From positions 62,001 through 126,000 of the forward strand of contig NZ_PSYW01000004.1 in NCBI RefSeq assembly GCF_003383095.1: 64,000 nt of DNA, in the 5' to 3' direction. How positions within the stretch are numbered: position 1 is the first letter of the stretch; each line of letters opens with the position of its first letter. Shown here one piece after another: positions 51,350-60,465 of the stretch. The notes under the pieces were generated by a model. That model was not told the DNA's origin. It searched no databases and saw only the letters and a list, made by a program, of their open reading frames with translations. The stretch is from Haloferax sp. Atlit-12N (GTDB taxonomy: Archaea; Halobacteriota; Halobacteria; Halobacteriales; Haloferacaceae). A program made the translations under genes and the position numbers.

Positions 51350-52747
51350 ATGGACGGGACCGAGGGGGAATCACCGACGATACGCGTGCTCTACGTCGAC
51401 GACGACGAGGGGCTGTTGGCGCTGACGAAGCGGTTTCTCGAATCGACGGACGACGGTATCGAGGTCGAGACGACCGACTCGCCGCGGCGGGGGCTGGCGC
51501 TCCTCGAGAGGGAGTCGTTCGACGCGGTCGTCTCCGACTACCAGATGCCCGAGATGTCTGGTCTCGAACTCCTGTCGGTGCTCCGCGACGAGCGCGGCTC
51601 CGACATTCCCTTCGTCATCTTCACCGGGCGGAGCCGCGAGGAGGTCGCCATCGAGGCGCTGAATCTCGGCGCGGACAGCTACCTCCAGAAGGGCGGCGAC
51701 CCGACGGCGCAGTACGGTGTCCTCCGGCAGACACTCGTCAGAATCACGGAACACAGGCGCGCGGAGCAGCGGCTCCGAGAGCGCGAGGCGCATCTCCGCG
51801 TCACCCTCGACTCCATTGCCGAGGGCGTCGTCGCCACCGACGCCAGTGGGACGGTCACCCAGCTGAACCGAACGGCCGAGGAGATAACCGGCTACGACGC
51901 CGACGTCGCCGTGGGCGAGCCGCTTTCTGACGTGTTCCACCTCGTCGACGCGGAGACCGGCGAACGCATCGACCCGATGCAGCGCGTCGCCGAGGCGGGC
52001 GGACCGGTCGAGCTCGGCGCGGGAACGAAACTCGTCACGAGCGACGGTGACGAGCGGTACATCGAAGACAGCATGTCGCCCATCAGGACCGACGACGGGG
52101 AGGTCGAAGGCGTCGTCGTCGTGTTCCGCGACGTGACCGAGGCGTACCGCGAACGGGAACGGCGAGAGCGCCAACGGCGGGCGCTCATCGACCTCGCGAC
52201 CGACGAGACGGTCATCGCGGGGTCGTTCGAAGACGCCCTCCCGCGCATCACAGAGACGATGGCGACGGTGTTGAGCGTCGAGCGGGCGAGTGTCTGGCTG
52301 TTCGACGACGCCGAGACGCTCCGCTGTGTCGACCAGTACGACCAGGTGTCGGGCGAGCACACGGCCGGGGCGACGCTAACTGCGTCAAACTACCCGTCGT
52401 ACTTCGAGGCGCTGGCGGCGAATCGGTCGCTCGGCGTCGACGACGTTCAGACCGAACCCGCGACCGCCGAACTGCGGAACGGCTACCTCGAACCGAAGGG
52501 CATCACGTCGATGCTCGACGCGACAGTCAGGTCGGGCGGCGAAGTCGTCGGCGTCGTCTGTCACGAACACGTCGGCGAGCCGCGGCAGTGGCGGACCGAC
52601 GAACTGCGGTTCGCCGCGGAGGTCGCCGACAACGTGGTTATCGCGCTCATGCGGGCGACCGACGTCGGCGCGCTCCCGGCGAACGGCGAGGAGGACGGAG
52701 CGGGGGAGGCGAACGCGGACGAGAGCGCTGACGAAAACGAAGAGTGA
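51350..52747 (+). CDS. Receiver-PAS-GAF protein without kinase domain
   Basis: The 465-residue protein has a receiver (about 11-130; D17-D19 acidic pocket, phospho-acceptor D63 in VVSDYQMPEMSG, K near QKGGD), a PAS domain (about 145-262: TLDSIAEGVVATDASGTVTQLN ... GVVVVFRDVTEAY) and a GAF domain (about 270-440: ALIDLATDETVIAGSFEDALPRITETMATVLSVERASVWLFDD). It then stops with an acidic tail (EEDGAGEANADESADENEE). Neither HisKA/HATPase nor DNA-binding domain is present, so it must pass its signal by protein contact. A TATA-like element with a short leader precedes the ATG. No partner gene is adjacent. Confidence 0.9.
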   Translation: MDGTEGESPTIRVLYVDDDEGLLALTKRFLESTDDGIEVETTDSPRRGLALLERESFDAVVSDYQMPEMSGLELLSVLRDERGSDIPFVIFTGRSREEVAIEALNLGADSYLQKGGDPTAQYGVLRQTLVRITEHRRAEQRLREREAHLRVTLDSIAEGVVATDASGTVTQLNRTAEEITGYDADVAVGEPLSDVFHLVDAETGERIDPMQRVAEAGGPVELGAGTKLVTSDGDERYIEDSMSPIRTDDGEVEGVVVVFRDVTEAYRERERRERQRRALIDLATDETVIAGSFEDALPRITETMATVLSVERASVWLFDDAETLRCVDQYDQVSGEHTAGATLTASNYPSYFEALAANRSLGVDDVQTEPATAELRNGYLEPKGITSMLDATVRSGGEVVGVVCHEHVGEPRQWRTDELRFAAEVADNVVIALMRATDVGALPANGEEDGAGEANADESADENEE

Positions 52748-52961
52748 ACCGACCGACGCCGGGTCGACCCGCCCGAGTCGGCCGACGCCGGGTCTACTTT
52801 TCGTCCGTTCGGAACCCCATCCGGTCAGTTCTCGTGACCGAATTCGAATATCGAACCCCCGATTCGGGTCGGGGGTTGAAAAACGCCGATTCCACGGAGA
52901 ATCCGGCGAAATCGGCGCATCACCGTGAAATCTAAAATGCCCGTAGCTCCAAAGAACGTGT

Positions 52962-53405
52962 ATGTCGAACAGCAGCCGATTCGTCGTCGCGACGCACGTG
53001 CTGACTAACTTGGCGGTGCGGAGCGACGAACGGCTGTCTTCCGACCGTCTCGCGTGGAGCGTCAACACGAACCCGGTGGTCATCCGTCAGCTTCTGTGTT
53101 CGCTCCGGGAGGCGGACCTCGTCGATTCCAAGCGCGGCCCGACCGGCGGCTTCACGCTGGCCCGCGAGCCGGACGCCATCACGCTTCGCGACATCTACGA
53201 GGCGGTGGAGGACGCCGAGCCGTTCTGCTTCCACACGAACGAACCGAACGACGAGTGCACCGTCGGCGAACACATCCAGCCGGTCCTCGGCGAACTGCTC
53301 GAACCGGCGATTCAGGCGATGCTCGACGAACTCGACTCGGTTACCGTCGCGGAAGTCCACGAGGAGATTTTCGAGACGGCTGACGGCGACCCGCTCGAAG
53401 TGTAG
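52962..53405 (+). CDS. Rrf2 family transcriptional regulator
   Basis: The 147-residue protein has the Rrf2 winged helix (about 1-80): SSRFVVATHVLTNLAV, SSDRLAWSVNTNPVVIRQLLCSLREADLVDSKRGPTGGFTLAREPDAITLRDIYEAVE. The Fe-S ligands of IscR/NsrR-type members, normally three Cys, are only partly present: FCFHTNEPNDEC has two Cys plus a His. So it may bind a metal or redox cofactor in another way or work without a cluster. Convergent with the HxlR gene, 11 nt apart. The target is unknown. Confidence 0.9.
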   Translation: MSNSSRFVVATHVLTNLAVRSDERLSSDRLAWSVNTNPVVIRQLLCSLREADLVDSKRGPTGGFTLAREPDAITLRDIYEAVEDAEPFCFHTNEPNDECTVGEHIQPVLGELLEPAIQAMLDELDSVTVAEVHEEIFETADGDPLEV

Positions 53406-53416
53406 TGTAGCGGCGC

Positions 53417-53785
53417 TCAGGCCGTCGACTGGACCGTCTCGGCTTCGGCCGACTCTTCGTGCTCGGCGTCGAGCCACTCGGTGGCCCACTCCTGTATCTC
53501 GTCGAACACCGGGCACAGCGAGACGCCCTTGTCGGTCAGCGAGTAGTACGTCGCGACCGGCGCGTCCTCTTCCATCCGGCGGTCGACGAAGCCGTGTTCC
53601 TGCAGGTCGTCGAGGACGCGAGAGAGCGTCCGCGAACTCGCGCCGGTCGAGCGCTTCAGTTCGTTGAACCGCTTTTCACCGTCTTGGAGGTCGTGGAGGA
53701 CGATGAGACGCCACTGCGACCCGATTTGCTTCAGCGAGTCGATGATGGGACAGGGGGCGTCGTCGAGGTTCATATCCGTGGCCAT
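53417..53785 (-). CDS. HxlR family winged-helix regulator
   Basis: The 122-residue protein has the HxlR features: the N-terminal Cys in DAPCPIIDSLKQIGSQWRLIVLHDLQDGEKRFNELKRSTGASSRTLSRVLDDLQEHGFVDRRMEED, then YYSLTDKGVSLCPVFDEIQEWA. The CPI Cys near the N-terminus is the redox- or aldehyde-sensing position in several family members. An ATG four codons in is an alternative start. It is convergent with the Rrf2 gene, and both are small redox-type regulators. Targets are not visible. Confidence 0.92.
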   Translation of the reverse strand: MATDMNLDDAPCPIIDSLKQIGSQWRLIVLHDLQDGEKRFNELKRSTGASSRTLSRVLDDLQEHGFVDRRMEEDAPVATYYSLTDKGVSLCPVFDEIQEWATEWLDAEHEESAEAETVQSTA

Positions 53786-53935
53786 ACCCTTTCCTCGGTT
53801 CCGACCCTCTTTAGCGGTTCGGTCAGTTTACCTGCTTTCGAAACGTTACCTGATTCGTCTGCGGACCGAGCGACTGGCTGACCAACCGACGACCACCAAT
53901 CATCGACCGACTGGCCCACTTGACCGACTGCCCGC

Positions 53936-54292
53936 TCAGGCGAGCAGCTGCGAGAGGAGGAGAAACACGCGCTTGAGGTTCTTCGAGAGGCTCGACTGGT
54001 TCTCCGAGTAGAGTGTCACCTCGTCGTCTAGCGCGTGAATCTGCAGGCACCGACCCCGGTCGGACAGGTCCTTGAGTTCAACTCCGCGGACCGAGTCGAG
54101 CGAGACGATGAGGTAGCGGTACTCCTCGTCTTGGATGTCGGCGTTACAGTGGTCGCCGTAGACGTGGATGCTCCGCTCTGTGACCGCGAGTTCGTAGCCG
54201 ATGTAGCTCATCCCGGCGATTTCGGCCCCGGCACGGCCGCCCTTGACCTTGCCTTTCAGGTGCGAGGCGTCGAGGAGGATTCCGTCAACCAT
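53936..54292 (-). CDS. Conserved-looking hypothetical protein, PH-like beta fold
   Basis: The 118-residue protein (MVDGILLDASHLKGKVKGG start) is predicted mostly beta, with a final helix (LSKNLKRVFLLLSQLLA). A pattern of strands such as IGYELAVTERSIHVYGD, YRYLIVSLDSVRGVELKDL and CLQIHALDDEVTLYSE resembles small PH-like/bacterial PH domains, but no family was recognised with confidence. It lies between the HxlR and DICT genes on the same strand, with gaps of 150 and 90 nt, and gives no operon clue. Confidence 0.6.
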   Translation of the reverse strand: MVDGILLDASHLKGKVKGGRAGAEIAGMSYIGYELAVTERSIHVYGDHCNADIQDEEYRYLIVSLDSVRGVELKDLSDRGRCLQIHALDDEVTLYSENQSSLSKNLKRVFLLLSQLLA

Positions 54293-54382
54293 ACCGCCCG
54301 ATTCCGGGCGGACGTTCCTAAGTATTCGCGCCTAGTTCTCTGAATTGATTCTCACCGAGAGAGCTGGACTGTCAAGGTCGGA

Positions 54383-55162
54383 TTAGCGCCCGTATTTCAG
54401 TCTTGCGGTTATCTGACGACGGCCGAGCCCGTCGCCGCCCGAGCCATCGGATTCGATAATCGAGTACGACGAGACGAGGTGGTTAACGATGTAGTCGACC
54501 GTCGAGGGGTCGTACGTCCAGAAGCCGGTGAAGCCGAACCCCGGTTCGGTCTCCTCGGCGACGAGCGCGCACTTGTAGTCGCCGACGCCGTTGCCGTCGT
54601 AGGCGACGAACCAGGAGCGCCGAATCTCGTCGGAGCGCGCGAGGTGCAGTTGGAACTGGTCGGCCTGCGGGACCTCGCCGTTCGGGTAGATGTACGCGTG
54701 GACCGACAGGTCGTCGCGGCCGCCGAGACGGCGGTACGTTTCGAGTTGGGGATGGAGGTTCCCGCCGGACTGAAAGCCGGAGTGGAGTTCGCCCGCGCCG
54801 ACGCGCCACGCGCGGTCCTCGATTTCGCGGGTGGCGTTGAGCATCTGCCGACGGTCGTAGGAGGTAAACAGCGTCTCGTCGAGGTGGTCGAGAACCGGCG
54901 CGTACGAGTCGCGTTCGAACCCCGGTTCGACGTCCTCGGGGCGCGTGAGGAGGTCGTCGACCGAGACCGCCGTATGGAACTTGTCACCAGTCCCCAGCAC
55001 CGCGTAGTTCGAAGGGCCCTCGTCGGAACTCGCAGACACCACCGAGACGTTTCGATCCGCAAAGTGCTCGGCGAGTCGCTCGACGACGCCGGGAGTCGGA
55101 TTGAACACCGTCAGTGTTCGCTCCGAGGCGGCGACGCCGGAGATGAGTTCGCTGAGAGACAT
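54383..55162 (-). CDS. DICT sensory domain protein
   Basis: The 259-residue protein matches the haloarchaeal DICT family (domain found in diguanylate cyclases and two-component systems): LSELISGVAASERTLTVFNPTPGVVERLAEHFADRNVSVVS, GDKFHTAVSVDDLL, REIEDRAWRVGAGELHSGFQSGGNLHPQLETYRRLG, LHLARSDEIRRSWFVAYDGNGVGDYKCALVAEE and GFWTYDPSTVDYIVNHLVSSY. It is all sensory, with no output domain, so a partner must carry the signal onward. It stands alone on its strand, 163 nt from the divergent small gene at 55326. The ligand or stimulus is unknown. Confidence 0.85.
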   Translation of the reverse strand: MSLSELISGVAASERTLTVFNPTPGVVERLAEHFADRNVSVVSASSDEGPSNYAVLGTGDKFHTAVSVDDLLTRPEDVEPGFERDSYAPVLDHLDETLFTSYDRRQMLNATREIEDRAWRVGAGELHSGFQSGGNLHPQLETYRRLGGRDDLSVHAYIYPNGEVPQADQFQLHLARSDEIRRSWFVAYDGNGVGDYKCALVAEETEPGFGFTGFWTYDPSTVDYIVNHLVSSYSIIESDGSGGDGLGRRQITARLKYGR

Positions 55163-55325
55163 TATCGGTTACACAGAACGCTACAACAGGTTATTATTCT
55201 TTGCAATAATATGGGTTCGAGACCCGGCAGTTCAGTACGCGAGACCGAGTGACATCCGGTGGTAAGGAGTCGCTACCAGAGATGTGCGGATTCCTAACTA
55301 TCCCCCGCGAGTGTGTAGGTTCAGT

Positions 55326-55559
55326 ATGATTTCCGACGCCCCTCACACCCGCTCGCCCGTGGAAGTCGACGACGAGTCCGGGACGGACGCCAGTTCGTGG
55401 TTCACCGCCGAGGTGCCGGATATCGTCGCCGGGCTCGAAGCCTCGCAGTCCATCGGACCACTCACCGCCGCGGCCGCCCACGAACTTATCGCGGTCGGAC
55501 GCGCAAGGGACGCGCTCGCGCTCGTCCTCGGCGAAGTCGACGGGTCGTGGCGGCGGTAG
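55326..55559 (+). CDS. Small hypothetical protein
   Basis: With ATG 55326 this gives 77 residues: an acidic N-terminus (PVEVDDESGTDASSW) and a helical stretch (DIVAGLEASQSIGPLTAAAAHELIAVGRARDALALVLGEVDG). No motif was recognised; the composition and codon use are those of its neighbours. It is divergent from the DICT gene. It is plausible but unproven; the 61 bp after it belong to a convergent gap to the winged-helix gene. Confidence 0.5.
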   Translation: MISDAPHTRSPVEVDDESGTDASSWFTAEVPDIVAGLEASQSIGPLTAAAAHELIAVGRARDALALVLGEVDGSWRR

Positions 55560-55619
55560 AACAGCGAGAGCCCGCGAGAAGGCGACGCGGCGAACGAACC
55601 GGAAGCGGCGGTCGGCGAA

Positions 55620-56180
55620 CTACTCCTCACGCGAATTCGTGTCTCTGACGTACAGTTCCACCAGCGAATCGAGCAGGTGCGGTGCCAGTCGGAACCGAAC
55701 GTCCACGCTGTTCTGCTCGCGGTCGTACGCGAGCTGTTGGACGTCTATCGCGGCTAGAAGCGTGCGCATCGCGTCGACGACGTAGTTGCTCGACCCCGCC
55801 TCGACGCGGAGGCTGTCGCCGAGGTGAATCGAGAGGCCGTCGACGACCGTCTCGTAACACGTCTTGCTCGGCGCGTTGACTCGCTGCGTTCGCTCGATGA
55901 GCCCGAGGCTCGAAAGCGTCTCGAGGCGGCGGTAGATGGTCGATTCGGAGACCTCGCAGTTCTCCGCGAGTTCCTCCGCGGTCATCGGCGCGCGGTTGCA
56001 CGCCAACAGCACGTCCCGCGAGACCTCGTCACCGAGCGCGTCGAGGAGGTCGTCGTCGGACGACTCGGGAGGGATGTCGGTCTCGTCCGTCGCCGGGGAA
56101 GCGTCGCTCTCGTCGGTCAGCGGGCCCGGAGGGTCGTCTGCGGCCGAAAGAACGTCGTCCACGAGGTCGCGTCGGGTCAT
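55620..56180 (-). CDS. Winged-helix (ArsR-like) transcriptional regulator
   Basis: The 186-residue protein has an acidic, probably disordered N-terminus (to about 40), then a winged helix: LLDALGDEVSRDVLLACNRAPMTAEELAENCEVSESTIYRRLETLSSLGLIERTQRV (about 43-100), which is the ArsR-like haloarchaeal type, and a C-terminal region (about 105-185) with predicted helices (VVDAMRTLLAAIDVQQLAYD). No metal-binding Cys pair is present. It lies 194 nt downstream of glmS on the same strand, so probably a separate transcript. The target is unknown. Confidence 0.85.
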   Translation of the reverse strand: MTRRDLVDDVLSAADDPPGPLTDESDASPATDETDIPPESSDDDLLDALGDEVSRDVLLACNRAPMTAEELAENCEVSESTIYRRLETLSSLGLIERTQRVNAPSKTCYETVVDGLSIHLGDSLRVEAGSSNYVVDAMRTLLAAIDVQQLAYDREQNSVDVRFRLAPHLLDSLVELYVRDTNSREE

Positions 56181-56374
56181 CGCGTGTTACCTGACGCGGG
56201 CAGGTAATATGTAATCGGTGCCTACAGTCGAGATAATCTTCGCTTATCGCCGAACGTTCGCGAACACCTGAAAATAGTGGGTCGGACGCAGAAATCGAGC
56301 GTCGACGGCGGATTAACGGGAGCAAAATACGGAGAGCCGGCGGGGTTACCCACCACGTCACGTCGCCGCGCTAC

Positions 56375-58192
56375 TCACTCGACGGTGACGCACTTGGCGA
56401 GGTTACGCGGCTTGTCGATGGGCCGTTCGAGCAGGTCCGCCGCGTGGTACGCGACGAGCTGGAGCTGGACGTTGGCGAGGACACCGGCGATGTCGGGGTG
56501 CGTGTCCGGAATCCGGAGCACGTGGTCGGCGAACTCGGTCACCTCGCCCGAGCGGTCGCTCGTGATGGCGATGACGGGCGCGCCGCGAGCTTGGACCTCC
56601 TTGACGTTGCTCAGCGTCGCCTCGTCCTCGTGGCCGGTGAAGATGGCGAACACCGGCGACAGCGGCGTGACGAGCGCCAGCGGACCGTGTTTGAGCTCCG
56701 AGGCGGCGAACCCCTCGGCGTGTTCGTAGGATATCTCCTTGAACTTCAGCGCGCCTTCGAGGGCGACGGGGTGGGCGACCCCGCGGCCGATGAAGAAGTA
56801 CGCGTCGCTGCCCTCGTACTCGATGGCGATTTCGCGGGCCATCGAGGTGTCGAGCACCTCCTGCACGTCGCCCGGGAGCCGCGAGAGAGCCTCCATCAGG
56901 TCGCGCGCGGCGGGCGACTTCGCACCGGTCACGTCCTCGACGATGCGCTCCGTGAGGAGCGTCAGCGCCGTCACCTGCGACGAGAACGTCTTGGTGGCGG
57001 CGACGCCGATTTCGGGACCCGCGCGGATGAGCAGTTCGTCGTCGCACTCGCGGGTTATCGACGAGCCGACGACGTTCGTGACCGCGAGGGTCCGCGCGCC
57101 GGCGGCGCGGGCGCGGCGCAGGGCGTCGAGGGTGTCGGCGGTCTCTCCCGACTGGCTGACCGCGACGACGAGCGTGTCGGGCGTCACCGGCGGCTTGATG
57201 ACCGAGTACTCGCCCGCCATGAACGCGTAGGCGGGGATGCCCCGGGAGTTGAGCAGCGACGCTGCGTACATTCCGGCGTGGTGCGAGGTGCCCATCGCGA
57301 GGAGGTGGACCTGCTTCACGTCGGCGAACGCCTCCGGCGGGAACTCCTCGAGTTCGACGCCGCCGGTGTGAGTGTTCAGGCGTCCCTGGGTGGTCCGCCG
57401 GAGCGCGCCGGGCTGCTCGTGAATCTCCTTGTACATGTAGTGCTCGTAGCCGCCCTTCGTCGCCGTCTCGGGGTCCCACTCGACGTGTTCGATGGGACGG
57501 TCGACCGCGCGGCCGGCCGAGTCCGTGATTTCGTAGCCGTCCGAGCGGGTGACGACGAAGTCGCCGTCGTGGAGGTAGACGACGCGCGCCGTGTGCTGGA
57601 TGAACGCGGGCACGTCGCTGGCGAGGTAGTACTCCCCGTCGCCGACGCCGAGGACCAGCGGTGACCCGGAGCGGGTCGCGAAGATGGCCTCCTCGTCGCC
57701 GATGATGGCCGCGATGGCGTAGCTCCCCGAGAGGCTGCCGACCGCGGCGCGGAACGCCTCCTCGGGGGTCGCGCCGTCGCGGAGGTTCTCCTCGATGAGG
57801 TGCGGGACGACTTCGGTGTCGGTCTCGCTGCTGAAGACGTGGCCGCGGGATTCGAGGTCGCTACGGAGCGACTGGAAGTTCGAGATGATGCCGTTGTGGA
57901 CGACGGCGATGCGGCCCGACTCGTCGGTGTGGGGGTGGGCGTTGCCGTCGGTGACGCCGCCGTGGGTCGCCCAGCGGGTGTGGCCGATGCCGTAGTCGCC
58001 GGCGATGGGGTTCTGCTCGACGGCCGCGACGAGTTCGGAGACCTCGCCGACGCGCTTCGTCAGCGAGATGCCCGAGCCGTTTTTCACGGCGATGCCGGCC
58101 GAGTCGTAGCCGCGGTACTCCAGCCGCTGGAGTCCGTCGACGAGCGAGTCAACGGAGTTGTCCGCGCCGATGCAGGCGGTGATTCCGCACAT
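56375..58192 (-). CDS. glmS: Glutamine-fructose-6-phosphate aminotransferase
   Basis: The 605-residue enzyme is complete: N-terminal glutaminase with catalytic C2 (MCGITACIGADN), GHTRWATHGGVTDGNAHPH, and two SIS domains (HLLAMGTSHHAGMYAASLL; VAVSQSGETADTLDALRRA; ELKHGPLALVTPLSP), ending KPRNLAKCVTVE, the family C-terminus. It makes glucosamine-6-phosphate from fructose-6-phosphate and glutamine, the committed step to UDP-GlcNAc. Its ATG overlaps the stop of the nucleotidyltransferase gene at 58192 as TGATG, so translation is coupled to that enzyme. Confidence 0.97.
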   Translation of the reverse strand: MCGITACIGADNSVDSLVDGLQRLEYRGYDSAGIAVKNGSGISLTKRVGEVSELVAAVEQNPIAGDYGIGHTRWATHGGVTDGNAHPHTDESGRIAVVHNGIISNFQSLRSDLESRGHVFSSETDTEVVPHLIEENLRDGATPEEAFRAAVGSLSGSYAIAAIIGDEEAIFATRSGSPLVLGVGDGEYYLASDVPAFIQHTARVVYLHDGDFVVTRSDGYEITDSAGRAVDRPIEHVEWDPETATKGGYEHYMYKEIHEQPGALRRTTQGRLNTHTGGVELEEFPPEAFADVKQVHLLAMGTSHHAGMYAASLLNSRGIPAYAFMAGEYSVIKPPVTPDTLVVAVSQSGETADTLDALRRARAAGARTLAVTNVVGSSITRECDDELLIRAGPEIGVAATKTFSSQVTALTLLTERIVEDVTGAKSPAARDLMEALSRLPGDVQEVLDTSMAREIAIEYEGSDAYFFIGRGVAHPVALEGALKFKEISYEHAEGFAASELKHGPLALVTPLSPVFAIFTGHEDEATLSNVKEVQARGAPVIAITSDRSGEVTEFADHVLRIPDTHPDIAGVLANVQLQLVAYHAADLLERPIDKPRNLAKCVTVE

Positions 58193-59361
58193 CAGTGGGT
58201 CACCTCCACGCGCTCGCGAACGTCGCCGTGTAAGACCGTGCCGGGGCCGACGACGGCCTCCGCGCCGACGCGACTACCCGCTGTGAGCGTCACGTTCGCG
58301 CCGACCTCGGCGCGGTCGCCGATGATGCTGCCGAGACGGCGGTCGGTGTAGAGCCGGCCTTCGAGAATGACGTCCGCCCGGCCGCCGGGCGAGACGACGC
58401 CGTCGCCGACGGTCGCGCCGGGGCCGACGACGGAGTCGCGGAGGACGACGCCCGCGCCGACCCGCGCGTCGGTCGAGAGGATAGAGCGCTCGATGACGCT
58501 GTTCGCGCCGACCGATACGTTGTCTTGGAGGCACGAGCCGGCGCTGATGACCGCGCCCGGTCCCACGTCGCAGTCCTCGCCGACGACGACGTGGTCGCCG
58601 ACGAGCGCGTGCTCGTGAATCCGCGCCGACTCGGCGACTGCGGAGTCGTGTCTGCGCGCGAGGAGCGTCTCCGTCACGGAGAGGAGTCCCCATGGGTGCG
58701 AGGGGTCGAGCCAGCCGCCATTGACGAGGACGGACGTGACGTTCCCGTCGAGGTAGTGAATCACGTCGGGAAGCCGCGTCTCTCCGTCGTGCGGCGGGAT
58801 GTGTCGGAGCGCCTCGAAGACGGCGTCGTCGAAGACGTAGACGCCCGCGTTGACGAGGTACCCCTCGCTGTCGACGGCGTGTTCGTCGATGTCGGCGATG
58901 CGGCCGTTGTCCTCGACGACGACGCCGTACTCCTCGGGCGTGTCGGACTCGGCGACCGCGACCGTCGCCACCGAGTCGGTCGTCGAGAAGCGTTCGAGCA
59001 CCGCCGAGACGATGTCGGCGTCGACGACGTTGTCGCCGTTGCAGACGACGAAGGGACCGGAGACGAGACCCTCGGCGAGGAGGAGCGCGTGGCCGCTACC
59101 GAGACGCGAGTCCTGGTGGACGAACTCGATGTCCGCGTCGGAGTAGGTCGCAGAGAGGTGCGACTGGATGCGGTCGGCGCGGTGGCCGACGACGACGACG
59201 ACGCGCTCGATACCCGACTCGAACAGCGCGTCGAGGACGTACTCGACGACCGGCCGGTTAGCGACCGGGAGCATCGGCTTCGGTTGGAAAGTGGTGAGCG
59301 GGCGGAGCCGTCGCCCCTCGCCGGCCGCGAGGACGACCGCTTCGGTGATGCGATCGTTCAT
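58192..59361 (-). CDS. Sugar-phosphate nucleotidyltransferase with beta-helix, lacking GlmU acetylase motif
   Basis: The 389-residue protein has the nucleotidyltransferase start (about 1-230): VVLAAGEGRRLRPLTTFQPKPMLPVANRPVVEYVLDAL, VCNGDNVVD, and a C-terminal left-handed beta-helix (about 240-385) with hexapeptide repeats (GPGAVISAGSCLQDNVSVGANSVIERSILSTDARVGAGVVL). Unlike the glmU at 49999, it lacks the GHLSYxGD acetyltransferase signature and the EVKN lysine. So it is expected to transfer a nucleotide (UMP or dTMP) but not to acetylate. The stop overlaps the glmS ATG by one base. It heads the glmS transcript; a TATA-like CTTTATGA lies about 60 nt upstream. Confidence 0.88.
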   Translation of the reverse strand: MNDRITEAVVLAAGEGRRLRPLTTFQPKPMLPVANRPVVEYVLDALFESGIERVVVVVGHRADRIQSHLSATYSDADIEFVHQDSRLGSGHALLLAEGLVSGPFVVCNGDNVVDADIVSAVLERFSTTDSVATVAVAESDTPEEYGVVVEDNGRIADIDEHAVDSEGYLVNAGVYVFDDAVFEALRHIPPHDGETRLPDVIHYLDGNVTSVLVNGGWLDPSHPWGLLSVTETLLARRHDSAVAESARIHEHALVGDHVVVGEDCDVGPGAVISAGSCLQDNVSVGANSVIERSILSTDARVGAGVVLRDSVVGPGATVGDGVVSPGGRADVILEGRLYTDRRLGSIIGDRAEVGANVTLTAGSRVGAEAVVGPGTVLHGDVRERVEVTH

Positions 59362-59814
59362 TCGCGACCCCCCGCGAGCGACGGACGTTCGGAACGTGAC
59401 CGTGACGGTGAGTGAGTCATAAAGGGAACAGGGACCGCGACGGGGATTGTTATACAGAGGGTTCCCCGAACCGGTCGCGCGTTAGGGTCGCGTATGAGAC
59501 TGTTGCAAACGGCGAAAGCCAGCTTAAATCGGAAGGGAAACGGGTTCGGACGCTCCTAATCGGTGGGGCTCTCCCGGCGGTGTCGCGGCGTGCCGAAGCC
59601 GCCACGTCGGTTGCACGGTCTGCGAACCGCACCCGCGGGTTGAGAGCGGGAACGGGAGCGCGAGAGTCAGAAGCGGGGTGGGAGGCGAGAGCGTCTAAGA
59701 GAGCGACATCGACGGGCGAGCGGCGAGCAAGGCCGCCGCTGTCAGAACGCAGACCGAAGTAAAATCCGAGTTGTTCGTCGATATCGTTCGCGACGCGGGC
59801 GCGTGGGGACCGAC
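59362..59814. other. 453-bp gap upstream of the nucleotidyltransferase gene
   Basis: No credible gene. Open frames here (such as 59412-59762 on the plus strand) are Arg/Ser-rich with no family features, as expected for G+C-rich non-coding DNA. The left part holds the promoter of the minus-strand nucleotidyltransferase-glmS unit. A conserved small RNA cannot be ruled out. Confidence 0.45.
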
Positions 59815-60465
59815 TCAGAGGTCGAGGCGGTCTTTGTACGACTCCATCGCGGTGATGGCCATGAGCGTCGCGGTGCTCAGCACGGCCCAGCCGGCGGCCG
59901 GAATCTGTTCGAGACCGGGGACGCCGAGCAGGCCGGCGGAGACGGTCGCGGCCACGCCGGCGGCGATGGCGAGGTTCCGTTTCGGCGACGCGGCGAGCGG
60001 CGCCGACTGCTCGTCGTCGGTCTCGGTGCTGACGACGTCGCCGTCGAGGTACTGGTCGAGCTGCTTCGCGGTGTCGAGAAGCGTGATGTCACCGCGGTTC
60101 TTCTCGAAGTCGACGATGCCCGCCGAGTCCATCTTCGGGAGGTGACATTGGTACAGACCGATGTACACCCGCTTTCGTTGGCTCGACGACAGCGCCTTTA
60201 TCTCGATGCCGTTTTCCTTCGCGGCGATGAACTCGGCCATGTCGCCGAGCTTCGCCTCGCCGTCGTTCTCCTTGAGATACCGGAGCGCGTCGCGCCGGCG
60301 CTGGTTCTTCAGAATCTCGAAGACGATGTCCTTCGAGAGCGCTTCGATTTCGGGTTGTTGTTGCTGCTGTTCGGAAAGCGCGTGAGAACCACCAGTCTCC
60401 GCGAGTTGTTCGTTCGTCGTCTGGTCAACAACGTCGGTGTCAGCTTGTAATGAATCGGTAACCAT
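59815..60465 (-). CDS. DUF7344-type regulator with C-terminal membrane helices
   Basis: From MVTDSLQADTD the protein is 216 residues: a Gln/Glu-rich linker (about 30-45), a winged-helix-like DUF7344 domain (about 45-140: LSKDIVFEILKNQRRRDALRYLKEN, AEFIAAKENGIEIKALSSSQRKRVYIGLYQCHLPKMDSAGIVDFEKNRGDI) and two hydrophobic segments (LAIAAGVAATVSAGLLGV; AAGWAVLSTATLMAITAM). A membrane-tethered DNA-binding regulator is the natural reading; this architecture is widespread in haloarchaea and not characterised. It is a paralogue of the gene at 60926. ATG 60465 has no close RBS; an upstream in-frame start six codons earlier is possible. Confidence 0.85.
   Translation of the reverse strand: MVTDSLQADTDVVDQTTNEQLAETGGSHALSEQQQQQPEIEALSKDIVFEILKNQRRRDALRYLKENDGEAKLGDMAEFIAAKENGIEIKALSSSQRKRVYIGLYQCHLPKMDSAGIVDFEKNRGDITLLDTAKQLDQYLDGDVVSTETDDEQSAPLAASPKRNLAIAAGVAATVSAGLLGVPGLEQIPAAGWAVLSTATLMAITAMESYKDRLDL

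Noticed and set aside
59412-59762. 116-codon plus-strand frame in the gap before the nucleotidyltransferase gene
   Set aside because: Arg/Ser/Ala-rich composition without motif, typical of translated non-coding G+C-rich DNA.
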